This document shows, in pieces, positions 11,728 to 25,082 of a stretch of DNA of 64,000 nt. Source of the DNA: Photobacterium sp. SKA34 (GTDB taxonomy: Bacteria; Pseudomonadota; Gammaproteobacteria; Enterobacterales; Vibrionaceae); NCBI RefSeq assembly GCF_000153325.1, contig NZ_CH724146.1, positions 157,836 to 221,835 of the forward strand, read 5' to 3'. The notes below the pieces were generated by a model that saw nothing but the letters and a program-made list of their open reading frames with translations, was not told the origin of the DNA and searched no databases. The translations under genes were made by a program, and so were the position numbers. Position 1 is the stretch's first letter. Each line of letters opens with the position of its first letter.

Positions 11728-12639
11728 ATGCAGAAATACGATATTAAAACCTTTCAGGGCATGATCCTCGCGCTGCAGGATTACTGGGGCCAACAAGGTT
11801 GTACTATTGTGCAACCACTAGACATGGAAGTGGGCGCAGGTACTTCTCACCCAATGACATGTTTACGTGCTCTAGGTCCAGAACCAATTGCAGCAGCGTA
11901 TGTACAACCATCTCGTCGACCAACTGACGGTCGTTACGGCGAAAACCCTAACCGCCTACAGCACTACTACCAGTTCCAAGTGATGTTAAAACCATCGCCA
12001 GACAATATTCAAGAACTGTACTTAGGCTCATTAGAAGTACTAGGTGTTGATACTAAAGTACACGACATCCGTTTTGTTGAAGACAACTGGGAAAACCCAA
12101 CACTGGGTGCTTGGGGTCTAGGCTGGGAAGTTTGGCTAAACGGCATGGAAGTAACACAGTTTACTTACTTCCAGCAGGTTGGTGGCCTTGAGTGTAAACC
12201 TGTAACCGGTGAAATCACTTACGGTATCGAGCGTCTTGCGATGTACATTCAGAACGTTGATTCTGTGTACGACCTAGTATGGACAGACGGTCCTTTAGGC
12301 AAAGTAACGTATGGTGATATTTTCCACCAGAACGAAGTTGAGCAATCAACGTACAACTTTGAGCACGCTGATGTCGACTTCCTATTCACATTCTTCGATC
12401 AATGTGAAAAAGAATCAATCGAACTGCTAGAGCTAGAGCAACCGCTACCGTTGCCAGCTTACGAGCGTATTCTAAAAGCCGCTCATGCATTTAACCTATT
12501 AGATGCACGTAAAGCGATCTCTGTAACTGAACGTCAACGTTACATTTTGCGTATCCGCAACGTAACTAAACAAGTTGCTGAAGCTTACTACGCATCTCGT
12601 GAAGCACTTGGCTTCCCAATGTGTAAAAAAGACAAGTAA
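11728..12639 (+). CDS. glyQ: Glycyl-tRNA synthetase alpha subunit GlyQ
   Basis: The alpha chain of the alpha2-beta2 bacterial glycyl-tRNA synthetase holds the class II catalytic site for glycyl-adenylate formation. Its 303 residues equal the E. coli length. Characteristic stretches are [20 protein letters not shown] near the N-terminus, [14 protein letters not shown] and [20 protein letters not shown]. It is followed after 9 bp by glyS, and one terminator closes both genes. The 291 bp upstream are shared with the divergent yiaD gene and hold no further gene. Confidence 0.97.
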   Translation: MQKYDIKTFQGMILALQDYWGQQGCTIVQPLDMEVGAGTSHPMTCLRALGPEPIAAAYVQPSRRPTDGRYGENPNRLQHYYQFQVMLKPSPDNIQELYLGSLEVLGVDTKVHDIRFVEDNWENPTLGAWGLGWEVWLNGMEVTQFTYFQQVGGLECKPVTGEITYGIERLAMYIQNVDSVYDLVWTDGPLGKVTYGDIFHQNEVEQSTYNFEHADVDFLFTFFDQCEKESIELLELEQPLPLPAYERILKAAHAFNLLDARKAISVTERQRYILRIRNVTKQVAEAYYASREALGFPMCKKDK

Positions 12640-12648
12640 GGGATCGCC

Positions 12649-14718
12649 ATGACACAGAAAAATTTCTTAATCGAACTCGGTACGGAAGACCTACCACCAA
12701 CAGCACTACGTACTCTAGCAGAAGCTTTTGCTACTAACTTTGAAGCTGAATTAAAAGCCGCTGATCTACCTCATGATGGTATCAAGTGGTATGCCGCTCC
12801 TCGTCGCTTAGCCCTTAAGGTAACTGGTCTTGCTGAAAACCAGCCTGATAAAGTGGTTGAAAAACGTGGACCTGCAGTATCAGCAGCATTCGATGCTGAC
12901 GGTAACCCAACGAAAGCTGCTCAAGGTTGGGCTCGCGGTAATGGTATTACGGTTGATCAAGCAGAACGCATGGTTACCGATAAAGGCGAATGGTTACTGT
13001 TCAAGCAAGAAGTCAAAGGCCAACCAGCCCAAGCACTACTGCCTGAACTGGCTGCTGCTGCACTGGCTAAACTACCCATCCCACGTCCAATGCGTTGGGG
13101 TGATAAAGAAACTCAGTTTATCCGTCCAGTGAAAACACTGACCATGCTATTGGGTGACGAGCTAATCGAAGGCACTATCTTAGGTGTTGCTTCTGCACGT
13201 ACTATCCGTGGTCACCGTTTCATGGGTGAAGCAGAGTTCACTATCGACAATGCGGATCAATACCCTGCTATTTTAGAAGAGCGCGGTAAAGTAATGGCTG
13301 ATTATGATGCGCGTAAAGCGATCATTTTGGCTGATGCGAAAAAAGCGGCTGAAGCCGTTGGCGGTATTGCAGATCTTGAAGATGATCTTGTTGAAGAAGT
13401 GACCTCTCTTGTTGAGTGGCCCGTTGTACTAACAGCATCATTTGAAGAGGAATTCTTAAAGGTTCCTTCTGAAGCGCTAGTTTACACCATGAAAGGTGAT
13501 CAGAAGTACTTCCCTGTCTACGATGCGGAAGGCAAACTTGTACCTAAGTTTATCTTCGTATCAAACATCATCTCTAACGATCCAAGCCAAATCATCTCGG
13601 GTAACGAGAAAGTGGTTCGCCCTCGTCTAGCGGATGCTGAGTTCTTCTTTAATACTGACCTTAAGAGCAAATTGGTTGATCGTCTACCTCAACTAGAGAC
13701 AGCTATCTTCCAAAAGCAATTAGGTACAATTAAAGACAAGACAGATCGTATTACTGAGCTTGCTGGCTACATTGCTGACAAGATCGGTGCAGACGTTGAT
13801 AACGCGAAGCGTGCTGGTTTACTTGCTAAATGTGACCTAATGACATCTATGGTATTTGAGTTTACAGATACGCAAGGTGTAATGGGTATGCACTACGCAC
13901 GTCACGACGGTGAACAAGAAGATGTAGCACTAGCCCTAAACGAGCAATACATGCCTCGTTTTGCGGGTGACCAACTACCAAGCACACCGGTATCATCAGC
14001 AGTAGCTATGGCTGATAAGCTAGATACGATTGTCGGTATCTTCGGTATCGGTCAAGCTCCAAAAGGTAGTGATCCATTCGCACTTCGTCGCGCATCTCTA
14101 GGTGTGTTACGTATCATCGTTGAAAATGGTTACGATCTAGACCTTGTTGATCTAATCGCGAAAGCGCACTCACTATTTGGCGACAAGCTAACAAACGACA
14201 ACGTTGATTCAGATGTCATTGAATTCATGCTTGGCCGTTTCCGTGCATGGTACCAAGATGCAGGCTTTAGCATTGATGTTATCCAAGCCGTGCTTGCGAT
14301 GCACCCTACTCAACCAGCTGACTTTGATAAGCGTGTTAAAGCGGTAAGCCACTTCCGTGAGCTTGATGCTGCGGAATCACTAGCAGCAGCGAACAAGCGT
14401 GTGGGTAACATCCTTGCGAAATTCGACGGTGAGCTACCAACTACGGTTGATAACAGCTTACTTGTAGAAGCGGCTGAAAAAGAACTAGCAGAGAAAGTAA
14501 CCGCTGTTGTTGCTGCGCTTGAGTCAGTATTTGCTGCAGGTGACTACCAAACAGCACTATCAGAGCTTGCTTCATTACGTGAGCCTGTTGATGCTTTCTT
14601 TGATAACGTAATGGTAATGGCTGATGACGAGAAACTAAAAGTTAACCGTCTTGCACTGCTTAGCCTACTACGCAACCAATTCTTGAAAGTAGCAGATATC
14701 TCTCTACTGCAAAAATAA
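12649..14718 (+). CDS. glyS: Glycyl-tRNA synthetase beta subunit GlyS
   Basis: The beta chain of tetrameric glycyl-tRNA synthetase carries an HD-like domain and the tRNA-binding C-terminal domain. It has 689 residues, the same as E. coli. The N-terminus [18 protein letters not shown], the central [12 protein letters not shown] and SNIIS, and [17 protein letters not shown] are typical. It follows glyQ closely, so the subunits are made from one mRNA. Confidence 0.97.
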   Translation: MTQKNFLIELGTEDLPPTALRTLAEAFATNFEAELKAADLPHDGIKWYAAPRRLALKVTGLAENQPDKVVEKRGPAVSAAFDADGNPTKAAQGWARGNGITVDQAERMVTDKGEWLLFKQEVKGQPAQALLPELAAAALAKLPIPRPMRWGDKETQFIRPVKTLTMLLGDELIEGTILGVASARTIRGHRFMGEAEFTIDNADQYPAILEERGKVMADYDARKAIILADAKKAAEAVGGIADLEDDLVEEVTSLVEWPVVLTASFEEEFLKVPSEALVYTMKGDQKYFPVYDAEGKLVPKFIFVSNIISNDPSQIISGNEKVVRPRLADAEFFFNTDLKSKLVDRLPQLETAIFQKQLGTIKDKTDRITELAGYIADKIGADVDNAKRAGLLAKCDLMTSMVFEFTDTQGVMGMHYARHDGEQEDVALALNEQYMPRFAGDQLPSTPVSSAVAMADKLDTIVGIFGIGQAPKGSDPFALRRASLGVLRIIVENGYDLDLVDLIAKAHSLFGDKLTNDNVDSDVIEFMLGRFRAWYQDAGFSIDVIQAVLAMHPTQPADFDKRVKAVSHFRELDAAESLAAANKRVGNILAKFDGELPTTVDNSLLVEAAEKELAEKVTAVVAALESVFAAGDYQTALSELASLREPVDAFFDNVMVMADDEKLKVNRLALLSLLRNQFLKVADISLLQK

Positions 14719-14736
14719 GGTTTGTTAACGTTATCT

Positions 14737-14764
14737 AAAACCACGCTCCGGCGTGGTTTTTTTT
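14737..14764 (+). terminator. Terminator of glyQS
   Basis: The stem AAAACCACGC / GCGTGGTTTT has loop TCCG and eight T residues, 18 bp after glyS. Confidence 0.95.
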
Positions 14765-14792
14765 CGCCTGTCTTCTGTTGTGTCTTACGTAT

Positions 14793-14808
14793 TGTTTCAT
14801 GTGAAACA
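14793..14808. promoter_or_regulatory. parS: parS-like site, copy 2
   Basis: The sequence TGTTTCATGTGAAACA is a 16-bp palindrome apart from the central pair. Its 14-bp core is the exact reverse complement of the copy at 9868-9883. It is intergenic between glyS and avtA. Confidence 0.82.
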
Positions 14809-14998
14809 CCTTTTCACTTTAAATAAATACACGTACAGCATCTTTGCCACACGAGGGAGTCCACAGCACCGACCACCACCAATCGATAATATTTCAACTT
14901 TCTCTGAACCTGACAATACGTTATGTTACGCTCAATAAGCCATCATATTGATAGCACTTACATCAAGACTAAATATCGACACTGAGGTTGTAAACGTA

Positions 14999-16246
14999 AT
15001 GGACTTTTCGCGCTTTGGTAATAAGTTTGCAGGCGATTCTGGGATCACCTTATTAATGCAAGATCTCAATGATGGACTCACCAATCCCAATGCCATCATG
15101 CTCGGTGGTGGAAATCCAGCGCAAATCCCAGCCATGAACCACTACTTTACCGAGCTATTAAAAGACATGGCTACTAGTGGTGAACTTACCGCGTCGATGA
15201 CTAACTATGATGGCCCACAAGGTAAAAATCGCTTTCTAGATTCGCTTGCGACACTGTTACAGCAACAATACGGTTGGGAAATTAGTGCTAAAAATATTGT
15301 CTTAACCAATGGCAGCCAAAGTGCGTTCTTTAGCTTATTTAACTTGTTAGCTGGAGAATTTGAAAATGGTAAAAAGAAGAAAATATTACTGCCGTTATCG
15401 CCAGAATATATTGGTTACGCTGATGCTGGTTTAAGCTCTGATATGTTTATCTCGTACCAACCTACAATCAGTATGTTGGAAGATGGCTTTTTTAAATACC
15501 ATGTCGATTTTAGCAAATTAGTCATCGATGACAGCATCGCAGCAATTTGCGCCTCTCGCCCGACAAACCCGACAGGCAATATACTTACAGATAAAGAAAT
15601 TGAACATTTAGCAGCGCTGGCTAAAGAACACCAGATACCATTAATTATTGATAATGCTTACGGCTTACCCTTCCCTGATATTATTTTTGAAGAGGTAACA
15701 CCGTTTTGGGATGACAACACTATTCTGTGTATGAGTTTATCCAAGCTTGGGCTACCCGGTGTCCGCTGCGGTATCGTGATTGCAAATGAAGCGATGGTTA
15801 CTGCTTTGTCTAACATCAATGGTATCGTCAATTTAGCGCCTGGTAGTATTGGCCCCGCGGTAGCAACGAAAATGATCCACCAGCAAGAACTATTACCACT
15901 TAGCCAAAACGTGATTAAGCCGTTTTATCACCAGAAGGTACAACGCGCTGTTGAATTATTGCGTCAAGCTATCCCAGATCCTCGATTTAAAATTCACAAA
16001 CCTGAAGGTGCTATCTTCTTATGGCTATGGTTTGAAGATTTACCGATCACCACGAAGGTACTGTATCAACGCTTAAAACAACGTGGCGTAATGATAGTGC
16101 CTGGTGAATATTTCTTTATCGGATTACAAGATGAGTGGGCACATAGCCATGAATGCTTACGCATGAACTATGTCCAAGGTGATGAAGCAATGCAGCGAGG
16201 TATTGCTATTATTGCAGAAGAAGTCACTAAAGCTTATGCAGAATAA
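14999..16246 (+). CDS. avtA: Valine-pyruvate aminotransferase AvtA
   Basis: This PLP enzyme transfers the amino group between valine and pyruvate, giving alanine and 2-ketoisovalerate. The ATG at 14999 matches the start of E. coli AvtA and gives 415 residues (417 in E. coli). The PLP lysine lies in MSLSKLGLPG near residue 248; other landmarks are MLGGGNPAQIP, TNGSQSAFF, SRPTNPTGN and IDNAYG. The C-terminal EGAIFLWLWF and RMNYV are also conserved. In E. coli the gene is also single. Confidence 0.93.
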   Translation: MDFSRFGNKFAGDSGITLLMQDLNDGLTNPNAIMLGGGNPAQIPAMNHYFTELLKDMATSGELTASMTNYDGPQGKNRFLDSLATLLQQQYGWEISAKNIVLTNGSQSAFFSLFNLLAGEFENGKKKKILLPLSPEYIGYADAGLSSDMFISYQPTISMLEDGFFKYHVDFSKLVIDDSIAAICASRPTNPTGNILTDKEIEHLAALAKEHQIPLIIDNAYGLPFPDIIFEEVTPFWDDNTILCMSLSKLGLPGVRCGIVIANEAMVTALSNINGIVNLAPGSIGPAVATKMIHQQELLPLSQNVIKPFYHQKVQRAVELLRQAIPDPRFKIHKPEGAIFLWLWFEDLPITTKVLYQRLKQRGVMIVPGEYFFIGLQDEWAHSHECLRMNYVQGDEAMQRGIAIIAEEVTKAYAE

Positions 16247-16273
16247 CTGCCTTTATAGCAAATATGGATAAAT

Positions 16274-16306
16274 AAAAAACGCCACTATCACTAGCGGCGT
16301 TTTTTT
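16274..16306. terminator. Bidirectional terminator between avtA and gyrB
   Basis: The stem CGCCACTA / TAGCGGCG (one A-C mismatch) is flanked by an A run on the left and a T run on the right. It can end avtA on the plus strand and the dnaA-gyrB operon on the minus strand. Confidence 0.85.
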
Positions 16307-16335
16307 GAGCTTGAGAGACAAACTATTCGTTTGTG

Positions 16336-18768
<2,433 letters not shown>

Positions 18769-18772
18769 TTAA

Positions 18773-19855
18773 TTATCCTGCGGTTATTTTACCGTGTTCC
18801 ACATGGAACAACTTGCCATTTTCATCAAGCATATCGGCAACTTGATCGTCACTAATAGCACTGATGAAGACTTGGGCGTTCGTTTCCTTTAATCGTTGCG
18901 CTAGCAACGCTCGCCTTTGGCTATCCAATTCGGAAGCAAAATCATCAATAAGGTAAATACATTGTTTGCCAGTCGCTTCTGTAAGATGTAAACCTTGCGC
19001 TAAGCGCAAAGCACACACCATCAATTTCAGTTGTCCACGAGACAACACGTCCTCAACAGGCGTACCGGCAACCTTTATCCGTAAATCAGCTTTATGTGGC
19101 CCACTTACGGTATAGCCAAGTTGGCAATCACGTTCAAAATTGCGCTGCAACAACTCAGCATAAGGTGTTTCTTTTTCCCAGCCTCGGTAAAAGCCGAGTT
19201 GAATATCAAATTCAGGGAGAAAAACCTGAAATATCTCTGCGGCTTTTTCTTTTACCGCAGAAATGTAATCTTTACGCCATACGCTTATTTCTTCTGCCAA
19301 TAAGGCAAGTTCTTGATCCCAATAACTGAGCTCTCGATAACTGCGGGCAGTTTTTAATAAGGCATTACGTTGTTTGGTTAATCGCTTTAAGCGCGCCCAT
19401 GCATGATAGAACTTAGGTTCAACATGAAACACACCCCAATCGATAAACGCTCGGCGATATTTAGGACCGCCGATTAATAAATCAAATCCTTCAGGGGTTA
19501 TCAACTGTAATGGCAAAATCTGAGCAAGTTGTGCCAACTTTTGATTGGACTCCCCAGCTATTTTAACGTCAGTTGTCCCATCACGTTTTTTGTTGATCCC
19601 TATCGGTAGCATTAACTGAGTTTGGTTATCAACCACTCGACCATGAATAAACAGCTCGGCCTGTTCATGGCGGATCACTCTGCTTGTTAAGTGGCTACGG
19701 AACGAACGCCCATGACCTAAGTAATGGATCGCTTCCAATACACTGGTTTTGCCACTGCCGTTAGGGCCCACTAAAAAGTTAAAGCCAGCAGCTAATGCTA
19801 AATCACACGATGCAATATTACGAAAGTCGTGCACCATCAAACGAGTAAGTGCCAT
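18773..19855 (-). CDS. recF: DNA replication and repair protein RecF
   Basis: This SMC-like ATPase loads RecA at single-strand gaps with RecO and RecR. It has 360 residues. The Walker A motif is GPNGSGKTS (about 30-38), the ABC-type signature is LSRGQLKLM, and the Walker B/D-loop is [12 protein letters not shown]. It lies 2 bp after dnaN and 19 bp before gyrB. Its last codons carry a parS-like palindrome (18795-18810). Confidence 0.96.
   Translation of the reverse strand: MALTRLMVHDFRNIASCDLALAAGFNFLVGPNGSGKTSVLEAIHYLGHGRSFRSHLTSRVIRHEQAELFIHGRVVDNQTQLMLPIGINKKRDGTTDVKIAGESNQKLAQLAQILPLQLITPEGFDLLIGGPKYRRAFIDWGVFHVEPKFYHAWARLKRLTKQRNALLKTARSYRELSYWDQELALLAEEISVWRKDYISAVKEKAAEIFQVFLPEFDIQLGFYRGWEKETPYAELLQRNFERDCQLGYTVSGPHKADLRIKVAGTPVEDVLSRGQLKLMVCALRLAQGLHLTEATGKQCIYLIDDFASELDSQRRALLAQRLKETNAQVFISAISDDQVADMLDENGKLFHVEHGKITAG
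18795..18810. promoter_or_regulatory. parS: parS-like site, copy 3, inside the recF 3' end
   Basis: The sequence TGTTCCACATGGAACA is a perfect 16-bp palindrome. It sits in the coding sequence for the RecF C-terminus (residues LFHVEHG). It differs from the other two copies symmetrically (TTCC/GGAA in place of TTTC/GAAA), so it may be a weaker ParB site. Confidence 0.7.
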
Positions 19856-19857
19856 AC

Positions 19858-20958
19858 CTATAGTCTGATAGGCATCACCACATACATGGCTTCATCGTTA
19901 GTGGCATCTTCAATTAACGACGGCGCATTTGCATCAGATAATGATAAACGGACTTGATCGCATTTAAGGGTATTTAATACATCCAACACATAGCTCACGT
20001 TAAAACCAATTTCTAAGCTATCGCCTTGGTAATCAACATCAAGAAACTCTTCCGCTTCTTCTTGCTCTGGGTTGTTCGCCGTAATACGCATTTCACCATT
20101 AGATAAGTTAACACGCACACCACGGAATTTTTCGTTTGATAAAATCGCCGCTCGAGCAAATGCATTACGCATCTCTTCACAGCCCGCTTCAACAAACTTA
20201 GTACTGTTTTGTGGCATAACACGACGATAATCAGGGAAGCGTCCATCAACTAATTTAGATGTGAAAACAAAGTTGTTCACTGTCGCGCGAATATTTGAAT
20301 TACCAATTTGAATGTTAACTAACGATTCAGGGTTATCAAATAGACGAACCAACTCTAATACCCCTTTACGCGGTACGATAACTTGCTTCGTTGGTAATTC
20401 ATGACCCGTATCAATCGCACACACCGCCATACGGTGGCCATCAGTTGCAACCGATCGTAAATGCTGGCCATCAGTTTCAAACAACATACCATTTAAGTAG
20501 TAACGAACATCTTGGTTAGCCATTGAAAACTGCGTGCTATCAATCAACTGACGCATACGACCTTGTTCAAGCGTAAATGCAACTTCACTTTGCCAATCTT
20601 CAATATTCGGGAAATCAGCAGCAGGCAGTGTGGTTAATGTATAACGGCTACGACTTGAACGAATAAGTACGCGATCACCTTCGTAACTCACCGAAATAGT
20701 GGCATTACTCGGTAAACCACGACAAATATCGAGGAACTTACGAGAAGGTACAGTAACCGTACCGGATTCATAATCCCCTTCAAGGACAACCTTGGCGATA
20801 AGTTCAACTTCAAGATCGGTACCTGTCATCGACAAGCAACCATCTTCTACTTTCAACAAGATATTGCCTAAAATCGGCAATGATGGGCGACCACCAAGAG
20901 CTGCTGCAACTTGTTGTAAAGGCTTTAATAAATATTCGCGTTCGACGGTAAATTTCAT
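19858..20958 (-). CDS. dnaN: DNA polymerase III beta sliding clamp DnaN
   Basis: The ring-shaped processivity clamp is loaded on DNA by the gamma complex and binds Pol III, Hda, MutS and others. Its 366 residues match E. coli exactly. The N-terminus [17 protein letters not shown], the internal GTDLEVEL, and the C-terminal ending [12 protein letters not shown] are conserved. It starts 1 bp after the dnaA stop, which implies translational coupling. Confidence 0.98.
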   Translation of the reverse strand: MKFTVEREYLLKPLQQVAAALGGRPSLPILGNILLKVEDGCLSMTGTDLEVELIAKVVLEGDYESGTVTVPSRKFLDICRGLPSNATISVSYEGDRVLIRSSRSRYTLTTLPAADFPNIEDWQSEVAFTLEQGRMRQLIDSTQFSMANQDVRYYLNGMLFETDGQHLRSVATDGHRMAVCAIDTGHELPTKQVIVPRKGVLELVRLFDNPESLVNIQIGNSNIRATVNNFVFTSKLVDGRFPDYRRVMPQNSTKFVEAGCEEMRNAFARAAILSNEKFRGVRVNLSNGEMRITANNPEQEEAEEFLDVDYQGDSLEIGFNVSYVLDVLNTLKCDQVRLSLSDANAPSLIEDATNDEAMYVVMPIRL

Positions 20959-20959
20959 A

Positions 20960-22360
20960 TCAAGACGACAATGTTCTAATTAGGTTTGAATAATCTTCTT
21001 TAATATCGTGGCTCTCTTCACGCAGTTGCTCGATCTTACGGCAAGCGTGAAGCACGGTAGTATGATCGCGACCACCAAAAGCATCGCCGATCTCAGGAAG
21101 ACTGTGGTTGGTCAATTCTTTTGCCAGTGCCATTGCCATCTGACGAGGACGTGCAACACTGCGAGAACGACGTTTAGACAACATATCTGCCATCTTTATT
21201 TTATAGTATTCAGCAACAGTCTTCTGAATATTATCTATCGTAACCAGCTTTTCTTGAAGTGCTAATAAATCACGCAATGCTTCACGAACAAAATCAATCG
21301 TGATCGCACGACCAGTGAAGTTTGCATTGGCAATAACACGGTTCAATGCCCCTTCTAACTCACGAACATTTGAACGAAGACGCTTGGCAATAAAGAACGC
21401 CACTTCATCAGCAAGACGAATATTATGATCTTCCGCCTTCTTCATTAAAATAGCAACGCGTGTTTCAAGCTCCGGCGGCTCAATTGCCACCGTTAAGCCC
21501 CAACCAAAACGTGATTTTAATCGATCCTCAACCCCATTAATTTCACGAGGGTAACGATCTGAAGTCAGAATGATTTGCTGATTACCTTCTAATAACGCAT
21601 TAAAGGTATGGAAGAACTCTTCTTGAGAACGCTCTTTATTAGCAAAAAATTGAATATCATCAATCAATAATGCATCAACGCTACGGTAATAACGTTTAAA
21701 CTCTTCAATCGCATTATTTTGTAAGGCTTTGACCATATCCTGCACAAAACGTTCTGAATGCATGTAAACCACTTTGGCATTCGGTTTACGATTGGCTATC
21801 GCATTACCTACCGCATGCAATAGGTGCGTTTTACCTAACCCAGTACCGCCATATAAAAACAATGGATTATACGCCGCTCCCGGATTATCAGATACCTGAC
21901 GACACGCCGCTAAACCTAACTGGTTCGATTTACCTTCAACAAAATTATTGAAATTATGTTTTGGGTTGACGTTAGAACGGTAACCACCAGGCGATTCATT
22001 TTGCACCGGAGAAGGCGCAGGCTCATGATGGACTGCTGGTTGAGGTTCTACCGCAGGTTTTGACTTTGGCAAAGTAAAGACGGGTGGCGCAACTGGCTGC
22101 GGCGGTGCTGCAACGGGTTTGCTCCCCACTTCAAAATGCAGGCTCGGTGCATCAGCACCACAAAACTCATTAAGTAGACGATTGATGTTATTAAGATATT
22201 TATCGCGAACCCAATCTAATACAAATCGATTAGGAGCAAATAATGTCAAAGTATGATCATTTAATTCAGCCTGAAGCGGACGAAGCCACATACTGAATTC
22301 TGTCGCAGGGAGTTCTTCTTGAAGGCGTTGAAGGCACTGCAACCATAGCGAAGATGACAA
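20960..22360 (-). CDS. dnaA: Chromosomal replication initiator protein DnaA
   Basis: DnaA-ATP binds DnaA boxes at oriC and opens the duplex. I use a TTG start at 22360 (466 residues). It yields the N-terminus [20 protein letters not shown] shared with Vibrio DnaA, and GGAG lies 7 bp before it. An in-frame ATG at 22390 has no ribosome site. The AAA+ domain has Walker [18 protein letters not shown] and Walker [11 protein letters not shown]. The C-terminal box-binding helix-turn-helix includes [16 protein letters not shown] proline-rich linker lies at about residues 85-125. Confidence 0.96.
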   Translation of the reverse strand: MSSSLWLQCLQRLQEELPATEFSMWLRPLQAELNDHTLTLFAPNRFVLDWVRDKYLNNINRLLNEFCGADAPSLHFEVGSKPVAAPPQPVAPPVFTLPKSKPAVEPQPAVHHEPAPSPVQNESPGGYRSNVNPKHNFNNFVEGKSNQLGLAACRQVSDNPGAAYNPLFLYGGTGLGKTHLLHAVGNAIANRKPNAKVVYMHSERFVQDMVKALQNNAIEEFKRYYRSVDALLIDDIQFFANKERSQEEFFHTFNALLEGNQQIILTSDRYPREINGVEDRLKSRFGWGLTVAIEPPELETRVAILMKKAEDHNIRLADEVAFFIAKRLRSNVRELEGALNRVIANANFTGRAITIDFVREALRDLLALQEKLVTIDNIQKTVAEYYKIKMADMLSKRRSRSVARPRQMAMALAKELTNHSLPEIGDAFGGRDHTTVLHACRKIEQLREESHDIKEDYSNLIRTLSS

Positions 22361-22835
22361 GGTAGACTCCACACTGAATAAACAAAACATAAAAGGAGGA
22401 TAATTTTATACTCGCTGAACAAGGATCACCAGTAAAGAGATCGCAGATCCAGTGAATAAGATCGAACTTATGCACATAGATCGCACAACAACATGTAAGA
22501 TCAGCACAAATTAACCCATCATTACCCACAGCTATATTAACACAGCTATCACAAAGATAAGTCTTTCATTCCCCGTTTAATACTATTTTTACTTAAGAAT
22601 GACCATTTTATCATCGCCAATTATCATCCACAGGGAAAAGTTTTCATTGTGGGTAACCTTCTCTATCAATTTCCTCGCTCATACCATGCAGAAAAGACAT
22701 GATGAAACACAGTAATATGCTCGTAATTAAACAAATAGTTATTTCAAATAACTGTAAATTATTATCTTTATCATTTAATGCCAAGGTAGGATTAATTACA
22801 CACATAAAACACTACTAATAAAAGGTAAATGCCAA
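22361..22835. promoter_or_regulatory. dnaA upstream region with DnaA boxes
   Basis: No gene is seen in this stretch, which lies between divergent dnaA and an ABC transporter. DnaA-box-like nonamers are TTATGCACA (22468-22476, fits TTATNCACA), TTACCCACA (22522-22530) and TGTGGGTAA (22648-22656, same box inverted). TCATCCACA at 22624-22632 is a weaker match. Several GATC sites lie in 22440-22500. This fits autoregulation of dnaA by DnaA and Dam methylation. I could not place the promoter with confidence. Confidence 0.65.
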
Positions 22836-23591
22836 ATGAAAAACTGGATAAAACCCGCAGTTGTTGCCACAACACTGCTTGCATGTTCTACCACCAGCGT
22901 TATGGCAGAAACTACGGTAAAAGTCGGCATGTCAGGACGTTATTTCCCTTTTACATTTGTTAGTAACGACAAACTACAGGGTTTTGAAGTCGACCTTTGG
23001 CATGAGATAGGTAAACGTAATGACTATAACGTTGAATTTGTCACCGCAAGTTTCTCTGGATTGTTTGGACAATTAGAGACAGGACGTATTGATACCATTT
23101 CAAACCAAATTACCATTACTCCAGAACGTAAAGCCAAATTCTTATTTAGCCAACCTTATGTCATTGATGGTGCGCAATTAGTAGTAAGAAAAGGCAATAA
23201 TACGATCCACTCGACAGCTGATTTAAATAATAAAACCGTTGGCGTTAATCTCGGTTCAAACTACGAGCAATTATTACGAGATCTACCTAACGCTAAACAA
23301 ATCAACATCAAGACATATGACAGTGGTATTGAACAAGATGTCGCACTAGGACGAACAGATGCCTTTGTTATGGATCGTTTATCTTCCGTTGCAATTATCA
23401 AAGATAAACCCCTACCGCTTCAGTTAGCAGGTCAGCCGTTTGCAACCATTGAGAATGCGTGGCCGTTTTTAAATACCGCCCACGGTAAATTGCTTCAACA
23501 GCAAGTTAATACGACATTAGCAGCAATGCGCAAAGACGGCACTTTAACGACTATCTCAACCAAATGGTTCGATAACGATATCACCCAATAA
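22836..23591 (+). CDS. Amino-acid ABC transporter substrate-binding protein
   Basis: This is a periplasmic family-3 solute-binding protein of 251 residues with a signal peptide (MKNWIKPAVVATTLLACSTT, cut after VMAE or nearby). The sequence VKVGMSGRYFPFTFVSNDKLQGFEVDL is the usual opening for polar amino acid or cystine binders, and DTISNQITITPERKAKFLFS fits as well. It heads a three-gene operon beside dnaA, an arrangement I recall from V. cholerae. The substrate cannot be read from sequence; cystine or a polar amino acid is likely. Confidence 0.85.
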   Translation: MKNWIKPAVVATTLLACSTTSVMAETTVKVGMSGRYFPFTFVSNDKLQGFEVDLWHEIGKRNDYNVEFVTASFSGLFGQLETGRIDTISNQITITPERKAKFLFSQPYVIDGAQLVVRKGNNTIHSTADLNNKTVGVNLGSNYEQLLRDLPNAKQINIKTYDSGIEQDVALGRTDAFVMDRLSSVAIIKDKPLPLQLAGQPFATIENAWPFLNTAHGKLLQQQVNTTLAAMRKDGTLTTISTKWFDNDITQ

Positions 23592-23672
23592 CAATCACGA
23601 TTCCACCATTGACCGTTTAGCCCAATGGTGGCCTCTCTAACTTTTATTCAATCAGTACAACGGATCATCATT

Positions 23673-24323
23673 ATGGGTTTTGATTTTGATTACATGCTAT
23701 CGTTGATGCCTATATTGTTGAAATACCTACCAACAACATTATTAATGGCAACCATTGGCGCAATATTTTCCCTCATAGTCGGCCTTATTCTCGCGTTAAT
23801 ACGGATTTACCAATTACCACTACTCAATATACTGACTCAGCTTTATATAAGTTTCTTTCGCGGTACCCCATTACTGGTACAGCTCTTTTTACTTTATTAC
23901 GGCTTACCACAGATCATACCAAGCTTGGTCGGGCTAGATGCATTTAGCGCAGCCGTGATTGGTCTTAGTCTGCATTTTGCCGCTTACATGGCTGAAAGTA
24001 TTCGTGCTGCAATTACAGGGGTTGATCGAAGCCAGCGTGAAGCTAGCTTGACGATAGGTATGACAGAATGGCAAACAATGCGGCGTATTATTTTACCGCA
24101 AGCCACCCGTATCGCCTTACCGTCATTGATGAATTATTTTATCGATATGATCAAATCCACGTCACTCGCGTTTACGCTTGGCGTACCAGAGATTATGGCG
24201 AAAGCACAAATGGAAGCCTCATCAAGCTTTAAATTTTTTGAAGCATTCCTTGCCGTTGCAATGATTTATTGGGCTGTTGTAGTAGTGCTTACTCGCTACA
24301 ACAACTGGCAGAAACCCGTTTAG
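23673..24323 (+). CDS. Amino-acid ABC transporter permease with frameshifted C-terminus
   Basis: This is a His/Glu/Gln-type permease of 216 residues from the ATG at 23673. It has hydrophobic helices and the coupling loop EASLTIGMTEWQTMRRIILPQA. The normal C-terminus is lost. After VVVLTR the frame gives YNNWQKPV and stops, but the next frame from 24296 reads LQQLAETRLDRAYVR. Its TGA (24341-24343) overlaps the ATPase ATG in the ATGA manner common in operons. A single-base deletion at about 24294-24296 explains this. The membrane core is intact, so activity may or may not remain. Confidence 0.8.
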   Translation: MGFDFDYMLSLMPILLKYLPTTLLMATIGAIFSLIVGLILALIRIYQLPLLNILTQLYISFFRGTPLLVQLFLLYYGLPQIIPSLVGLDAFSAAVIGLSLHFAAYMAESIRAAITGVDRSQREASLTIGMTEWQTMRRIILPQATRIALPSLMNYFIDMIKSTSLAFTLGVPEIMAKAQMEASSSFKFFEAFLAVAMIYWAVVVVLTRYNNWQKPV

Positions 24324-24339
24324 ACAGGGCATATGTACG

Positions 24340-25076
24340 ATGATAAAGATCAAACAACTTACCAAACAGTTTGGTGAACATACCGTCTTTAGTAACCTTG
24401 ACTTGAACATAAAAAAGGCGAAATCGTAGCAATTATTGGCCCGTCAGGTACCGGGAAATCGACATTTTTACGCTGCCTTAATTACCTTGATAGCGCTAAT
24501 AGCGGTTCGATCACTATCAATGCAACCACAATTGACTGCAGACAGCCGAAAAAAAGTGAGATTTTAGCCCTTCGCCGCCAAACCGGATTTGTGTTTCAAA
24601 ACTATGCCTTATTTAATCATCTCACAGCGCAACAAAATATCAGTGAAGGATTAGAAGTCGTTAAAGGTCAGAATAAACAACAAGCGAAAGCGCGTGCTTT
24701 AGGCATTTTGAGCGATATTGGTTTATCTGATAAAGCCAACGCTTATCCAGCAGCTCTCTCAGGTGGTCAACAACAGCGCATTGGTATTGGTCGAGCAATG
24801 GCATTAGATGCTGAATTATTGTTGCTTGATGAGCCAACATCAGCCTTGGATCCCCTATGGGTAAATGAGGTATTAAGCTTGATCAAACAATTAGCGCAAC
24901 AACAGCAAACTATGTTGATCGTTACTCATGAATTGCAGTTTGCCCGCGAAGTCGCCGATAGAGTGATCTTCATGGCTGACGGCGAGTTTGTCGAGCAAGG
25001 ACCACCACAACAGATCTTCACTCAACCCAAGGATCCACGGTTACAGGCATTCTTAACGCAAATAGAGATCCAATAA
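24340..25076 (+). pseudogene. Amino-acid ABC transporter ATPase, frameshifted near the N-terminus
   Basis: Translation from the ATG at 24340 gives MIKIKQLTKQFGEHTVF, then stops at a TAG (24427-24429) just after an A6 run at 24411-24416. Adding one A restores GEIVAIIGPSGTGKSTFLRC and an uninterrupted ATPase to 25076. The later part keeps the Q-loop (VFQNYALF), signature LSGGQQQRIGIGRAM, Walker B LLLLDEPTSALDP and H-loop VTHEL. The Walker A lies just downstream of the lesion. Either the gene is broken, it is rescued by slippage at the A run, or one base was lost in sequencing. Confidence 0.85.
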
Positions 25077-25082
25077 GGATCC

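Noticed and set aside
19416-19433. A fourth parS-like sequence (GGTTCAACATGAAACAC) within recF
   Set aside because: The left arm does not pair with the right arm at several positions, so the palindrome is too weak.
22390-22390. ATG at 22390 as the dnaA start
   Set aside because: No ribosome site precedes it, and the extra N-terminal residues do not match DnaA proteins; the TTG at 22360 is better.
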